A DNA stretch of 54,015 nt from Clostridiales bacterium Firm_09 (GTDB taxonomy: Bacteria; Bacillota; Clostridia; Christensenellales; DTU072). Every line of letters starts with the position of its first letter. The first letter of the stretch is position 1. Below the pieces are notes generated by a model. That model searched no databases and was not told where the DNA came from. It saw only the letters and a list, made by a program, of their open reading frames with translations. Positions 43,255-53,500 of the stretch are shown one piece after another. Location of the stretch: positions 1 through 54,015 of the forward strand of contig LVAO01000011.1 of assembly GCA_001604065.1 (NCBI GenBank). The letters are read 5' to 3'. The position numbers and the translations under genes are program-made.

Positions 43255-46200
43255 CCTGTTCCTCCTTGCCAAGGGGTATCCCCGAAGAGGTTTTGTCGCG
43301 GCACTCATGCGGCTGCGCTCCCCCGCAAAGCTGCAGATAGATACAGCGTTCGCACATACCGGTATTCCAGGGGCTTCTTTGGGTATTTCCTTCCGAAATT
43401 TCGGTCAACGCCTGTTTTGTCAGTGCAATATTGTAATCAATCAGCTTGCCGATTTCTTCGGCGCTGACCGAAGTTTTGAGCTTTCCCGAAGGGGTGCTTC
43501 CCAGAACAGAGGAAACGTATTTGTTGCCCTTCAACGATGCAATGCCTGTATCAAAATTGAATATTTCGTTTGCATCAAAAAATCCTTTGAGACGGTATGG
43601 ATATTCTTCACCGTCTTTGCTGCCGGATAAAGGCAAATAAAATGTACCCGTAGGACAGTATCCCTCCCGGCGGAGCGCTTCGAGATAAATCCACAACTGA
43701 AGATTTTCTCCGAAATAAGTATTCTTATAATCCGGATTGTCCTTTCCGCCGGATTTATAATCGATGATCATGATTTTTCTTTTCCCGTCTTCCGTCAGAA
43801 GATCCGCACGATCGATCTTGCCGCGCACAAAAAACGTTCTGTCACCGGCTTGTATGAGAATTGCTTCGTTCTGATCAAAAACATATTCTATAAGATAGGG
43901 CGAATATTTGGAATGTCGGACTTGCTCTGCAAGCGCGGGCAGTATTCTACGGCAGTTTTTTCTGAGTACGGAAAGCGAAAATCGCGCAAAAATATCCCCG
44001 GACCTTCCTCCGTAGGCAGGATCCGAAAACACATCTTCGATCGCACGTTCGCTGTAGGAAAAGATTTGTTCCTCATTCATCTCCCTGAGCTTTCCCTTCG
44101 TCCTTTTGAAAAACAGCTCCAGGACTTTGTGAAGGATAATTCCTGCGTCCATCGGTTCAAGCCTTCCTTCCGGACGCGGCCTGAGATCCAGGCCATAGCG
44201 CAGATGATGCAGATAAGGGCAGGCAAAATAGGTTTCGAGCTGCGTAGCTTTGGTATAGTATCGGCCGTTGCCGTCCGAAGAAAAATACAGACCGCCGTCC
44301 ACTTTTTTCTCTGCGTCCGCAGGATGAAAAAGTCCCTCAGCGCGCTCCCTCAGATTTTCCGGAAGAGATGAATACAAAATATCGAGATTTTGGGTTGCCA
44401 AATCCCCGCTGAAGGATGCTTTTTTTACACCTTGCAGAAATTCGAAAAATGCATTCTCCTCAGAAACAACGGCAAGAGCCAGCGCCTCTGCGCTTTTTGC
44501 CTTCAATACAGAATTCTGGGCGGACAGGCTTATCGGCTTTATCGAAAGCAGATTGACCAGTTCTCCAAAAACAGGCGAAGGCCTCTGCAGAATTCCCGCA
44601 GGAGACAGACGCGCATATCCAAAATAAATATGCTGTTTTGCTTTGGTAAACAGATCAAGAAGAAAAAACAGGTCCTCTGCAATCTGATCGGCCGGTGCAG
44701 GAAAGAGCCTGAGTCCGCTTTCTTCCAGAAACACGAAGTCCCCGGCAGAAAGGATTGCTTTATAATCATGCGCGGCGGGCAAGACGTCCGCCGTCGCGTC
44801 CATGACGAACAGTATATCAAGGTTATCGTAACGGCTGTCCTTTATGTTACCCACAAACACGCAGTCGGCGCATTGCGGAATCAGCGAAAACGCTTCACCC
44901 TCCGCACAAGCGGCAAGGATATTCTTGCATTCGCCAAAAGAATACGTTTCTGTTCCGATCCGCGTTTCTATTTCGTCCAACAACGACAAAAGAGCGTCGT
45001 ATGCCTGCATATTGCTTGCATGAATGTCGACATCGCCCGAAAGGCTGCTCTCTTCTTCCAGTAGTTTCTTCAGGCCATCTCTTTCCATCAGTCTGCGGCA
45101 TGTCTTGCTGAACGTTCCGGCGGTTTGGGTCCCGATATTGATTTCGGTCAATATGGCGATGATTTTTCTTCTCTCATTTTCGGATTCTTCCTCTTCAAAA
45201 GGCGAAAGGAAACCCCTGTAATTGATGCTATGGGCAAGAACATAATTTTCTAAGTTGTCCGCCTCATCATAGGTCAGACCGCATAATGGATTTTTTGCAA
45301 AATCCAGCAGTTTGTCCCTGCGCAGATTGTATTCCGCCGTTTCCAGTGCAGAAAACAAATATTTATAGCAGAGCGAATCCGTCAGTTTGTATTTTTTATC
45401 CACAAAGCAAGGAATGCGGTAGCGCCCGAAAATGCTTCTGATCAGTTCTGCATGGCTATCGTTGCATGACACGACGGCTATGTCTCTGTAGCGCAATCCG
45501 TCCGTCGCGACAAGCCGGGCAATTTCTTTCGCAATGCCGTTGATTTCGTCATAGACGGTATTTTCTTCAAACACTGCAAACGCTCCCGGATTGGGGGGCG
45601 TCCGAACCTCTTTTGCCGAAAACAGATACCTGTTGATTGTGCCGAACGGCTCTTTCAGGCATTCGGATGAGGCGACAACATCGGCGGGACTGTTTTCTTC
45701 TTCGGCAAGCTCTGTCAGCCGCCTGAGTGTAGAATAAGGATAGAAATCGGCATTTTCTCCGCCGTTTCCGGGAGTTGCGGCAATCGTGAGCGATTTTGAA
45801 ACCTTCATCAGCGCGGCGATGATTTGGTATTGTTTTGCGGTAAAGGAAGAAAAGCCCGCAATGTACACGTGGGATTCGTGCAGGATATCCAGCTCCGGCG
45901 CTTTTTTGACAAACTCGTCCATCCGTGTTGTACCGTCGCCGTAACCCTGCGCAAGCTCCTTTATATATTCCTTATATAATAATGCGATATCCTCTGCCTT
46001 CCTCCTTGTCGGGGAATCCTGAGGAAGTTTTTCTACCGCCATCCGAATCGCTTCCGGCGAATGACAATTGTTGCGGAAAGAGGTGATGACCGCATACATT
46101 TCTGAAGCAAAACCCGGCAGTCTTGCCACGCGCCCATAATGCCGGAGCGAAGAGGCGTGACGGTTGAGAATTTTTTTGAAGACCAAAAGTGCGCCCGATT

Positions 46201-46444
46201 TTGATAGACATTCCGTCGGATTGCTTTGATATTTGGCAGAAAGGCGCATGAACGATACGACATCAATATTGAAGCTCGCCTCGATGCCGAGGCGGATAAA
46301 GATTTCTTTTTCTATGGACAAAGAAAATTTGTCGGGTACAATCACAATATGCCTGCTGCCAGCTGTGTTTTGTCTGCCGAGAGCGTCAATGACAAGACTG
46401 CAGGCGCCATTGAGTGTATTGGATGTGTAAATCTTGATCTTCAT
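43247..46444 (-). CDS. addB: ATP-dependent helicase/nuclease subunit B
   Basis: 1065 aa. It starts MKIKIYTSNTLNGA, has the VPDKFSLSIE region, and a C-terminal nuclease (YFACPYLHHLRYGL...IIDYKSGGKD). The [4Fe-4S] ligand set is visible: Cys in ACPY, then CERCIYLQLC and a final Cys. AddB carries an inactivated helicase and the second nuclease of AddAB. The ATG at 46444 is 14 nt after the stop of the GH95 gene and lacks a clear SD, so it appears co-transcribed with the fucosidase, which is an unexpected combination. AddA follows by overlap. Confidence 0.92.
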   Translation of the reverse strand: MKIKIYTSNTLNGACSLVIDALGRQNTAGSRHIVIVPDKFSLSIEKEIFIRLGIEASFNIDVVSFMRLSAKYQSNPTECLSKSGALLVFKKILNRHASSLRHYGRVARLPGFASEMYAVITSFRNNCHSPEAIRMAVEKLPQDSPTRRKAEDIALLYKEYIKELAQGYGDGTTRMDEFVKKAPELDILHESHVYIAGFSSFTAKQYQIIAALMKVSKSLTIAATPGNGGENADFYPYSTLRRLTELAEEENSPADVVASSECLKEPFGTINRYLFSAKEVRTPPNPGAFAVFEENTVYDEINGIAKEIARLVATDGLRYRDIAVVSCNDSHAELIRSIFGRYRIPCFVDKKYKLTDSLCYKYLFSALETAEYNLRRDKLLDFAKNPLCGLTYDEADNLENYVLAHSINYRGFLSPFEEEESENERRKIIAILTEINIGTQTAGTFSKTCRRLMERDGLKKLLEEESSLSGDVDIHASNMQAYDALLSLLDEIETRIGTETYSFGECKNILAACAEGEAFSLIPQCADCVFVGNIKDSRYDNLDILFVMDATADVLPAAHDYKAILSAGDFVFLEESGLRLFPAPADQIAEDLFFLLDLFTKAKQHIYFGYARLSPAGILQRPSPVFGELVNLLSIKPISLSAQNSVLKAKSAEALALAVVSEENAFFEFLQGVKKASFSGDLATQNLDILYSSLPENLRERAEGLFHPADAEKKVDGGLYFSSDGNGRYYTKATQLETYFACPYLHHLRYGLDLRPRPEGRLEPMDAGIILHKVLELFFKRTKGKLREMNEEQIFSYSERAIEDVFSDPAYGGRSGDIFARFSLSVLRKNCRRILPALAEQVRHSKYSPYLIEYVFDQNEAILIQAGDRTFFVRGKIDRADLLTEDGKRKIMIIDYKSGGKDNPDYKNTYFGENLQLWIYLEALRREGYCPTGTFYLPLSGSKDGEEYPYRLKGFFDANEIFNFDTGIASLKGNKYVSSVLGSTPSGKLKTSVSAEEIGKLIDYNIALTKQALTEISEGNTQRSPWNTGMCERCIYLQLCGGAQPHECRDKTSSGIPLGKEEQDA

Positions 46445-46458
46445 TTGTACAACTGCAT

Positions 46459-48654
46459 TCAGCCGCTTATCAGAAATTCGGTCAGCCTGCCGTTGTCCCA
46501 CGCGATGGTGACGGTTTTGCCGCCTCTTGCCTTTAAACCGGATATTCTGCCTTTCTTCCAATTGGAAGGAAGCGCGGGAAGCGGTTCTATCTTGCCGGCA
46601 TGGCTCTGAAGAAGCATTTCGGCAATGCCTGCGGTCACGCCGAAGTTGCTGTCAATCTGAAAGGGAGGATGGGCGCCCAATAATGAGGCATAGCAGCCGC
46701 TCACACGGTTGGCGGGTGTGGACAGGCGGAAGATATTTTTTAATATCTTATATGCTTTGTCGCCGTCTTTCAGCCGTGCATGCATGCAGACCTTCCACGC
46801 CAGACTCCAGCCCGTCCCGTCATCGCTGCGCCTTTCCAGCGTTTTTCTGCATGCTTCTGCCAGCAGAGGCGTACCTTCCGGTGTGATTTCGCTTCCGGGA
46901 TGCAGCCCATACAGCAAAGAAAGGTGCCTATGGGCCACTTCCACCTCTTTATAATCCTCATACCACTCCTGCAGATAGCCTTTGGCCGAGATGTTGTACG
47001 GATAAATTCTGTTGAGAGCTGCGCGCGTTTTGTGATACAGCGGACTCTCTAAACCGAGAATGTCGATTGCTGTAAGATAGTTCTTGAACAGTTCGCGGAT
47101 GACTGCGGCATCAATGGTTGCGCACTTATTGTAAGCATAACGTTCGCTTTTTATATAGAATTGATTCTCCGGACTTGCTCCCGGTGACGGAATAAGATAG
47201 GAGGTTTCTTTATCTTCGCTGAGATAATCAAGATAAAAACGCACGGCACCCTCCATAAGAGGAAGGGCCGTATCCTTCAGAAAATCCTTATCGCCCGTAA
47301 ACAGATAATGCTCAAAAAGATGACTGCACAGCCAACCCGAAGAACTCATGCACATCGCATAAGCCGACGGATTTCCGTTGCTTTCTGCACCCACAAGCGC
47401 GGCATGCCCCCATATATCCGAATTATGCCCGGCTATCCAGCCGCTCATGCCGAAGGTTCGGCGGGCGACATTTTCTCCTGCCGCGGCAATCTTCTTGATC
47501 TGCTCAATGAACGGTTTGTGGCACTCCGAAAGATTGCAAGGCTCTGCCGGCCAATAATTCATCTGGGCATTGATGTTGATGGTATAATTGCTTGACCACG
47601 GCGGGCGCACGTTCTTGTTCCAGATTCCCTGCAGATTTGCGGCCTGTGTGCCTTCTCTTGAGGAGGATATCATCAGATATCTTCCGAAATTGAACAGCGT
47701 GACCGCTAGACTGTCATTGTTTGCCTCCTTGTCGTGCGCCATTTTGAGCGCTTTGCGGGTGCTTTCGGGCGAGGAAGACGCATCGTTCAGATCGAAAGTG
47801 ACCCTGTTGTACAAAGAGTGGTAGTCCGCGATATGCTCGGCTTTGAGCGCGTCATAACCCTTGCTGATTGCGTCGGCAAGCCTTTTGCGCACGATATCTT
47901 TGGGACATTCTGTCCCGTCATAAGTGGTTTTTGATGTATAATAAATAACCAATCTGCGGAAATCAATGATACGGATACCGCCCATCAGATATTGCACCTT
48001 GCCGTCCGTCACAAATCTGAGTCCCGCCCAGAAAGTCATCCCCTTGTTATTGCTGTCGTAGACAATCGGCTTGGGCGAGTAGTGATAGTTGGGTGTCACC
48101 TTGGATGGCGCCTCTACGCGGAGCCAAAAGATGCCGTCTTCATAGCTGGAACCCCCTTTAAGCGGGCACTGAAAATCAATCCGTATCCGGTTGGAATAGG
48201 GAAACTCCATCTTTTTTACATAGCAGCCCGCGGGATGCGATACAAAACTTTCTGTCAGGCAGGGTTTGCCGTAGTTTTTGTAGGTGCAGCGCAGAATCGC
48301 GTTGTCGATATCAAGCGTGCGTCTGTAATGGGTCGGGAACGGAGGATAAGAAGAGATGCGAAGCCTGCCTGCTGTCAGATAGGATTCGGTATATTCTGCA
48401 AGCATATTCTTATTAATGAGCTTCTCAGCTTCAGAAAAATTGTTTCTTGCAAGGGCTTCCCTCGCTTTCTGAATAATTCCCGGCGCATCAACAGTTTTGT
48501 CCTTGCCGTAACCGGACCAGAAGGTATCATCATTCAACCAGATGCTTTCTATAAAAGGGCTGCAGGTATCCATGATACCGATATTGCCGTTGCCGATTGG
48601 ATAACAATCTTCCCACCGCTCTGCCCAGAATTTGCTTTGCAAAAATGTTTTCAT
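46459..48654 (-). CDS. GH95 alpha-L-fucosidase, cytoplasmic
   Basis: 731 aa. Family GH95 is recognised from [13 protein letters not shown] (Asn360 and Asn362), [12 protein letters not shown], the catalytic acid Glu496 in SPGASPEN, and Asp668 in [12 protein letters not shown]. An N-terminal GH65N-like beta domain is followed by an alpha/alpha barrel and a C-terminal beta domain. It inverts at alpha-1,2-linked fucose (or alpha-galactose) residues of host glycans. No signal peptide, so the substrate is imported first, fitting the GPH symporter next to it. The start at 48654 has GAGAAGGAA upstream. The addB gene begins 14 nt after the stop. Confidence 0.93.
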   Translation of the reverse strand: MKTFLQSKFWAERWEDCYPIGNGNIGIMDTCSPFIESIWLNDDTFWSGYGKDKTVDAPGIIQKAREALARNNFSEAEKLINKNMLAEYTESYLTAGRLRISSYPPFPTHYRRTLDIDNAILRCTYKNYGKPCLTESFVSHPAGCYVKKMEFPYSNRIRIDFQCPLKGGSSYEDGIFWLRVEAPSKVTPNYHYSPKPIVYDSNNKGMTFWAGLRFVTDGKVQYLMGGIRIIDFRRLVIYYTSKTTYDGTECPKDIVRKRLADAISKGYDALKAEHIADYHSLYNRVTFDLNDASSSPESTRKALKMAHDKEANNDSLAVTLFNFGRYLMISSSREGTQAANLQGIWNKNVRPPWSSNYTININAQMNYWPAEPCNLSECHKPFIEQIKKIAAAGENVARRTFGMSGWIAGHNSDIWGHAALVGAESNGNPSAYAMCMSSSGWLCSHLFEHYLFTGDKDFLKDTALPLMEGAVRFYLDYLSEDKETSYLIPSPGASPENQFYIKSERYAYNKCATIDAAVIRELFKNYLTAIDILGLESPLYHKTRAALNRIYPYNISAKGYLQEWYEDYKEVEVAHRHLSLLYGLHPGSEITPEGTPLLAEACRKTLERRSDDGTGWSLAWKVCMHARLKDGDKAYKILKNIFRLSTPANRVSGCYASLLGAHPPFQIDSNFGVTAGIAEMLLQSHAGKIEPLPALPSNWKKGRISGLKARGGKTVTIAWDNGRLTEFLISG

Positions 48655-48675
48655 GGTTCCTTCTCCGTATTCATT

Positions 48676-48704
48676 ATTATACAGTGAAAAGATGATTTCG
48701 TCAA
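48676..48704 (-). promoter_or_regulatory. Promoter of the GH95 gene
   Basis: Minus strand TTGACG (48704-48699), 17 nt, TATAAT (48681-48676). Confidence 0.8.
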
Positions 48705-48875
48705 CGGCGGCCTCCATGAGGGCAACAATCTGTATGCAGTGCGATCGCCTCAGCCGGAAAATCCAGCAATTCTCGGGCAATCCTTATCGAAGATATTCTT
48801 TGATGAAGTCTTTCCTCCTGCGCAGCTTATAATAGAATACGAACAACCATGTCTTCCCTGAAAAATTCCGGCTGT

Positions 48876-50384
48876 TCATGAATAAATTTCTCCCAATTTT
48901 GTTGCGCTTTCTGCCGCTTTTTTGCGAGCTCGGCGTTCTTCCAGTTCTTTTGTGATGCGATCGCGGGTATGTTTGTCAATGCGGATAAATAAAAGAGGAA
49001 TGAGAAACAGCAGGGAGCCGAAGGCGGGTGCAAGAATAAAGACTTCCCAGGACCAGTTCTTGAAAGCTTCGGAAACCATAGGCGAACCGTTTCTGCCTTC
49101 GAATGTATTGGCGTCATAAGCAAGAAGCGCATAGGTAAAACCGGTGATGCCCGTATTGATGGCACCGGTAATCTTCGCCGACATATTCTGCATGGCAAAG
49201 ACGGTCGCTTCGTTTCTTTGTCCCGTCTTCCATTCAATATAGTCGATACTGTCTCCCCACAGAGCGGTGACCGCGATTCCGTTGAGAGAAGAAGGCAATC
49301 CGGCAACGGACAATATACCCGCGATGGCAAGAATATTAAGGCCCTGGTAGCCTATGAATTTGCCGTAAAAATAAGCGCAGAGGCGGATGGAAAGATTCAT
49401 CACCATCTGAAGAATAAGGACGTTCTTGAAGCCGCCCAATGCCCTTGCGATTTTGGTTGCAAGAAACATCATCAGTGTTGCGGGAAGGCCCACGATAATC
49501 CCATAGACAAACGATACCGTCATGCCTTCCAATCTGAAGCCTCCGATATAAACTGTCTGATACATGTACTTGAAAAACAGCGCACTGTCCATATGAAGGG
49601 TCAGGGAGCCAAGGATTTGGCCAAGAATAATCAAAAGCACAATCTTGTTCTGCAAAATAAGCTTGAAAGAAACGCTTACGTTGCCTTCAACCTTTTTGGT
49701 TTTCACACGCTCTTTTGCAGAATACCCGAAAAGTGCAACAGACATGCCGCCGAATGAGAATAGGACAGCGATAATCAGAAGCGTATATTTTTCTTCCAGA
49801 AGCGGCGCCTGATAATGGTTGGGATCTATCGAACCATTGGTCAGATCCAATATAATCGGGATAAGTCCCGGCAAAAGACTGCCGACCATCGCACCGATTC
49901 TTGCAACCTGCGATACCCTGTCGCGCTCTTTTGGGTCGGAAGTGATCAAAGCGGTCATCCCCCATTGCGCCACATCGTGGAAAGTATAGAGCATTTCGTA
50001 GACGAGAAAACCAATCACGCTTAATGTCAGCGTCAGCGGGACACTCCCGAAATCAACAAACATGATGATGCCGATAATTCCGATGGGCAAAGGCATAATT
50101 TTGAGAAACGGGCGCAATTTTTCGCCGTTCTTGAATATATGCTTGTCCACAATCGCTCCGATGATCGGATCATTGATTGCGTCCCATATTTTGGGAATCA
50201 TCAGACAAAGGCCCACGACAACGGAATTGATTCCCAATGCGGTCATCAGAAAGTATTTCACCCAGTTCGAAATCGTGCCGTAAGTCACGTTCTGCCCGGC
50301 GATGCCTGTGGCAAAACGCAATAGTTCTTTATTGGGAACTTGATGTTCCGTATCCTTCCCAAGAATTCTGGTAACCAGGCTCAA
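48876..50384 (-). CDS. GPH-family sugar:cation symporter (MFS)
   Basis: 502 aa with about 12 membrane helices. The PKIWDAINDPIIGAIVDK block near residue 65-82 is the hallmark of glycoside-pentoside-hexuronide symporters (PF13347), as are the ALITSDPKERDRVS and QRNEATVFAMQNMSAKI segments. It likely imports an oligosaccharide or glycoside with a cation. The start is TTG at 50384, with GGAGG 6-7 nt upstream. It is placed between GH95 and the glycyl-radical fusion gene and may feed the fucosidase. The substrate is inferred from context. Confidence 0.85.
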   Translation of the reverse strand: MSLVTRILGKDTEHQVPNKELLRFATGIAGQNVTYGTISNWVKYFLMTALGINSVVVGLCLMIPKIWDAINDPIIGAIVDKHIFKNGEKLRPFLKIMPLPIGIIGIIMFVDFGSVPLTLTLSVIGFLVYEMLYTFHDVAQWGMTALITSDPKERDRVSQVARIGAMVGSLLPGLIPIILDLTNGSIDPNHYQAPLLEEKYTLLIIAVLFSFGGMSVALFGYSAKERVKTKKVEGNVSVSFKLILQNKIVLLIILGQILGSLTLHMDSALFFKYMYQTVYIGGFRLEGMTVSFVYGIIVGLPATLMMFLATKIARALGGFKNVLILQMVMNLSIRLCAYFYGKFIGYQGLNILAIAGILSVAGLPSSLNGIAVTALWGDSIDYIEWKTGQRNEATVFAMQNMSAKITGAINTGITGFTYALLAYDANTFEGRNGSPMVSEAFKNWSWEVFILAPAFGSLLFLIPLLFIRIDKHTRDRITKELEERRARKKAAESATKLGEIYS

Positions 50385-50414
50385 AAACTGCCTCCGAAGA
50401 CAAAATATGCTTTC

Positions 50415-50443
50415 AGTTTAATCGAAAAATCCAATTTTGTAAA
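50415..50443 (-). promoter_or_regulatory. Promoter of the GPH symporter gene
   Basis: Minus strand TTTACA (50443-50438), 17 nt, TAAACT (50420-50415). Confidence 0.65.
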
Positions 50444-50558
50444 TAGCAAAAATAATTCAGAACACCATTACAATCAAAAGATGCCGCCGACAGAATGAAG
50501 ATCCCGTCCTCCTGTTCCCGCTTTCCGCCGATGGATAAGCCCTTTGAAAAAGAATTTT

Positions 50559-53500
50559 TTATACATAGCATGTTCTGTTGATAATAATCTTCTTAAGATC
50601 GTCCGACAGCTCATTGAAATACGCGCAATAACCCGCGACGCGGACCATAAGATAAGGATATTTTTCCGGATGGTCGTAGGCATCCTGCAAGATGCGGCGG
50701 TCAATGATATTGGGTTGGAACTGCATGCCGCCCGTCGTCAAAAAAGTCTTGAAGATTGCAGCAAGATTTTTTATGCCGCCGTCGCCTTGAAAAAGCGATG
50801 CATCCACCGTAAACGTAACCGTTGTGCCATTGGGCGCATAATCTGTGAAATTGACGGCCGAAATTGCGTTAAGGGAAGAAAAAAGATCCGCCTGTTCCAT
50901 GCCGTAATGGGGTGTTACGCTGTTGGCAAGCGGCACACCTGCAAGACGTCCGGACGGGAGAGCCTGCGTCACTTTGCCATAGCGGTCGCTGACATTCAGC
51001 GCATAATATCCCGCCGAATACCAACCGTTGCGGGGAGAATCCGGTACGGAAGCGAGCGCCTTATTGTAAATTTCCATTACCTTTGTGACCCATTTCGCGG
51101 GCTCTTCGGAGCTGTCGTCGCCGAATTTGGGGACGGAGAGCAACGCTTCACGTATCTTCTGGCGTTTTTCGCCTTCAAAATTATAGTCGCAGGCATCCAG
51201 AATTTCTTCCAATGTATATAATTTCTTTTTGAAAACCAGCTCTTCCACCGCATACAAAGAGTCTGCCACATCGGTCACGCCGACTGCCTGAATACCGCTG
51301 GTGTTGTACGTCGTGCCGCCTTCATAGACATCTTTTCCCGTACGGATGCATCCTTTATATAAAGCAGAAGCAAGCGGCGTTGTGAAGCCCTCGCGAAGAT
51401 GCTTTTCTATATTCTGATGGTCTTTGAGGATTCCGTTTGCAAGGCAATTGAGACGTTTCTGAAAGTTTTCGATTAGTTCCTCCATGCTTTTGGGTGGATG
51501 ATAGGTATATTTGCCGTTTCTGACCTCGATGCGATGCACAATTCTTTTGTGCAGCCGCAGCAATGCGCGTGAGAAAGGATTCTTGCCCTTCAGATTGTAT
51601 TCTATGAATTTAATCATGATTTTTTGAAAAATCTCTTTGTCTGAGAGATTCCATAAATCATTATCGTGTCCCTTGAGCGCCTGAAGCAGCGGTAGTGTCA
51701 GGTTCATATTGGCGCAGTCGGTATTGCCGAAGTGATCATCCGAAGCATTGGGCTCCACACAACCAACAATCGCATAATTGCGCGCGTTCTCTACAGAAGT
51801 GCCATAGTGACGCTGAAGGGATTCGATATAGATATTGTCTGCAAAAAGTTCGGGCATCGGACAGCCGTTGATATAGATTTCGGCCAGCCGCTCCATATAT
51901 CTGTCCGGATTCTTCTCATTGATTCGCGCAACCATATTGATGGCAAGGGGCTGCAATTCGCAGGCGTCTATCAGCATATAGGTCAAATCGTTGACTGCAT
52001 CCTTGCCGTTTTTGTCCACACCTCCGAAGGTCAGTGCCTGATCGACAGAGAGCGTTTCGAAAAGCTTGCTGACATTAAGATAGGAGTCGCCGTCGTTAAC
52101 CAATATGCACTCGTCCATCTTGAGGATAAAGAGACAGATAAGCTCTTTTGCCTCCTCATAAGTGATGCGCCCGGCATCCAGGTCCTTTTTATAATACGGA
52201 TATAAAAACTGGTCCATCCTGCCAAAAGAAACGGCATTTTCGTAGGACTCTATACACAGTGCGATTTGCAAAAAGAGCATGCTCTGGAGAGCCTCCCGGA
52301 AGGTCTCCGCGGGATACTTGGGCACTCTTCTGCAAACCGCAGCCATTTCTGCAAGCTCTTTTGAGCGCTCGGGATTGGCCGCAAGGCGGCTTTCTTTTTC
52401 CAGCATAACCGCATAACGCTCCCCGAATGCTTCCAATGCGCGCAAAGAAAGAATGGCACCATCATAAAAATCCTGATTGTTTTGCGGATGCTCGCGTTTT
52501 GCAGCTTCGATTTCGGCAATAATGCCGGTGGTTCCAAGTGCAAGAAACCGATCGAAATTGACAATGAAGTGGGCAATTGCCGCCATATTGTTATTAAAGC
52601 CTGCAATCATCTCGGACGAACGCGCAAGCGTTGGCAAAAAGTCTTTGATATGGGGATTGACCTTGCGCAAAAGGCAGTGTTTTAGCCAAAAAGGAAAAAT
52701 ATAGAAATAGAACCGCATCCGCTCTTTGAAAGAACACTGGAAAGAAACGGGCTTCTGACGATTGATTTTATACAAAAACAGAATCATAAGAATGCCGTAA
52801 TGCTCTTCCCACACCTGTCCGCCGACGCGCTTGGAAGTGAAATTACCGACAAGCAGCTCATCCGGATAAACCTTGACTGTCTTATGCCTGAGAACATAGT
52901 CCAGCCGCTCCGCTCGATGGATAGGAACGGGTTTCTTGAAACCGTTTTTGCGGTAATATCGGGTTTTAAGTTCGGAAACTTCCATGCACAAGGCGCGCTT
53001 GCTGGTCCGGATGGCTTCCTGCACACGCAACACCCTGTCAGTAAAAACTGCTTTTTTGGGCGGATTATCTGTCTCTCCGCTGACCGCTTTGATTCCATAT
53101 TGAATAAACAGCCGGATGGTATTTTTATGAGAGGCGCGGGCTTCTTCTTCGGTTGCCGCTATTTCAGGAACTTCAATGCAAAGACGCTTGGCTTTTTCTT
53201 TATACATGCTGTTGTATTTGAGTATCTCAATGGTATGCACACCCTTGGAGTGAAGAAGCTGTGCGGTCTTTGCTATATTATCTTCGCTGTCATTGAGGTT
53301 CGGCACCGAAACCATGCGGAACTTTATATTTGCTTTGCGTGCAAGCAGCTTGTCAAGGTTCCCGCGTATGAGCGCCGTCCCGGCACCGGTCAGCTTTTTA
53401 TGCAGCTCCTCGTCTGCGGCTTTGATGTCCACAAAAAAGAGTTCTATGTATTTTGCCAGCCTTTCTATTGCGGCCCATGGCGCGCAGAGTGTCGTCTCCA

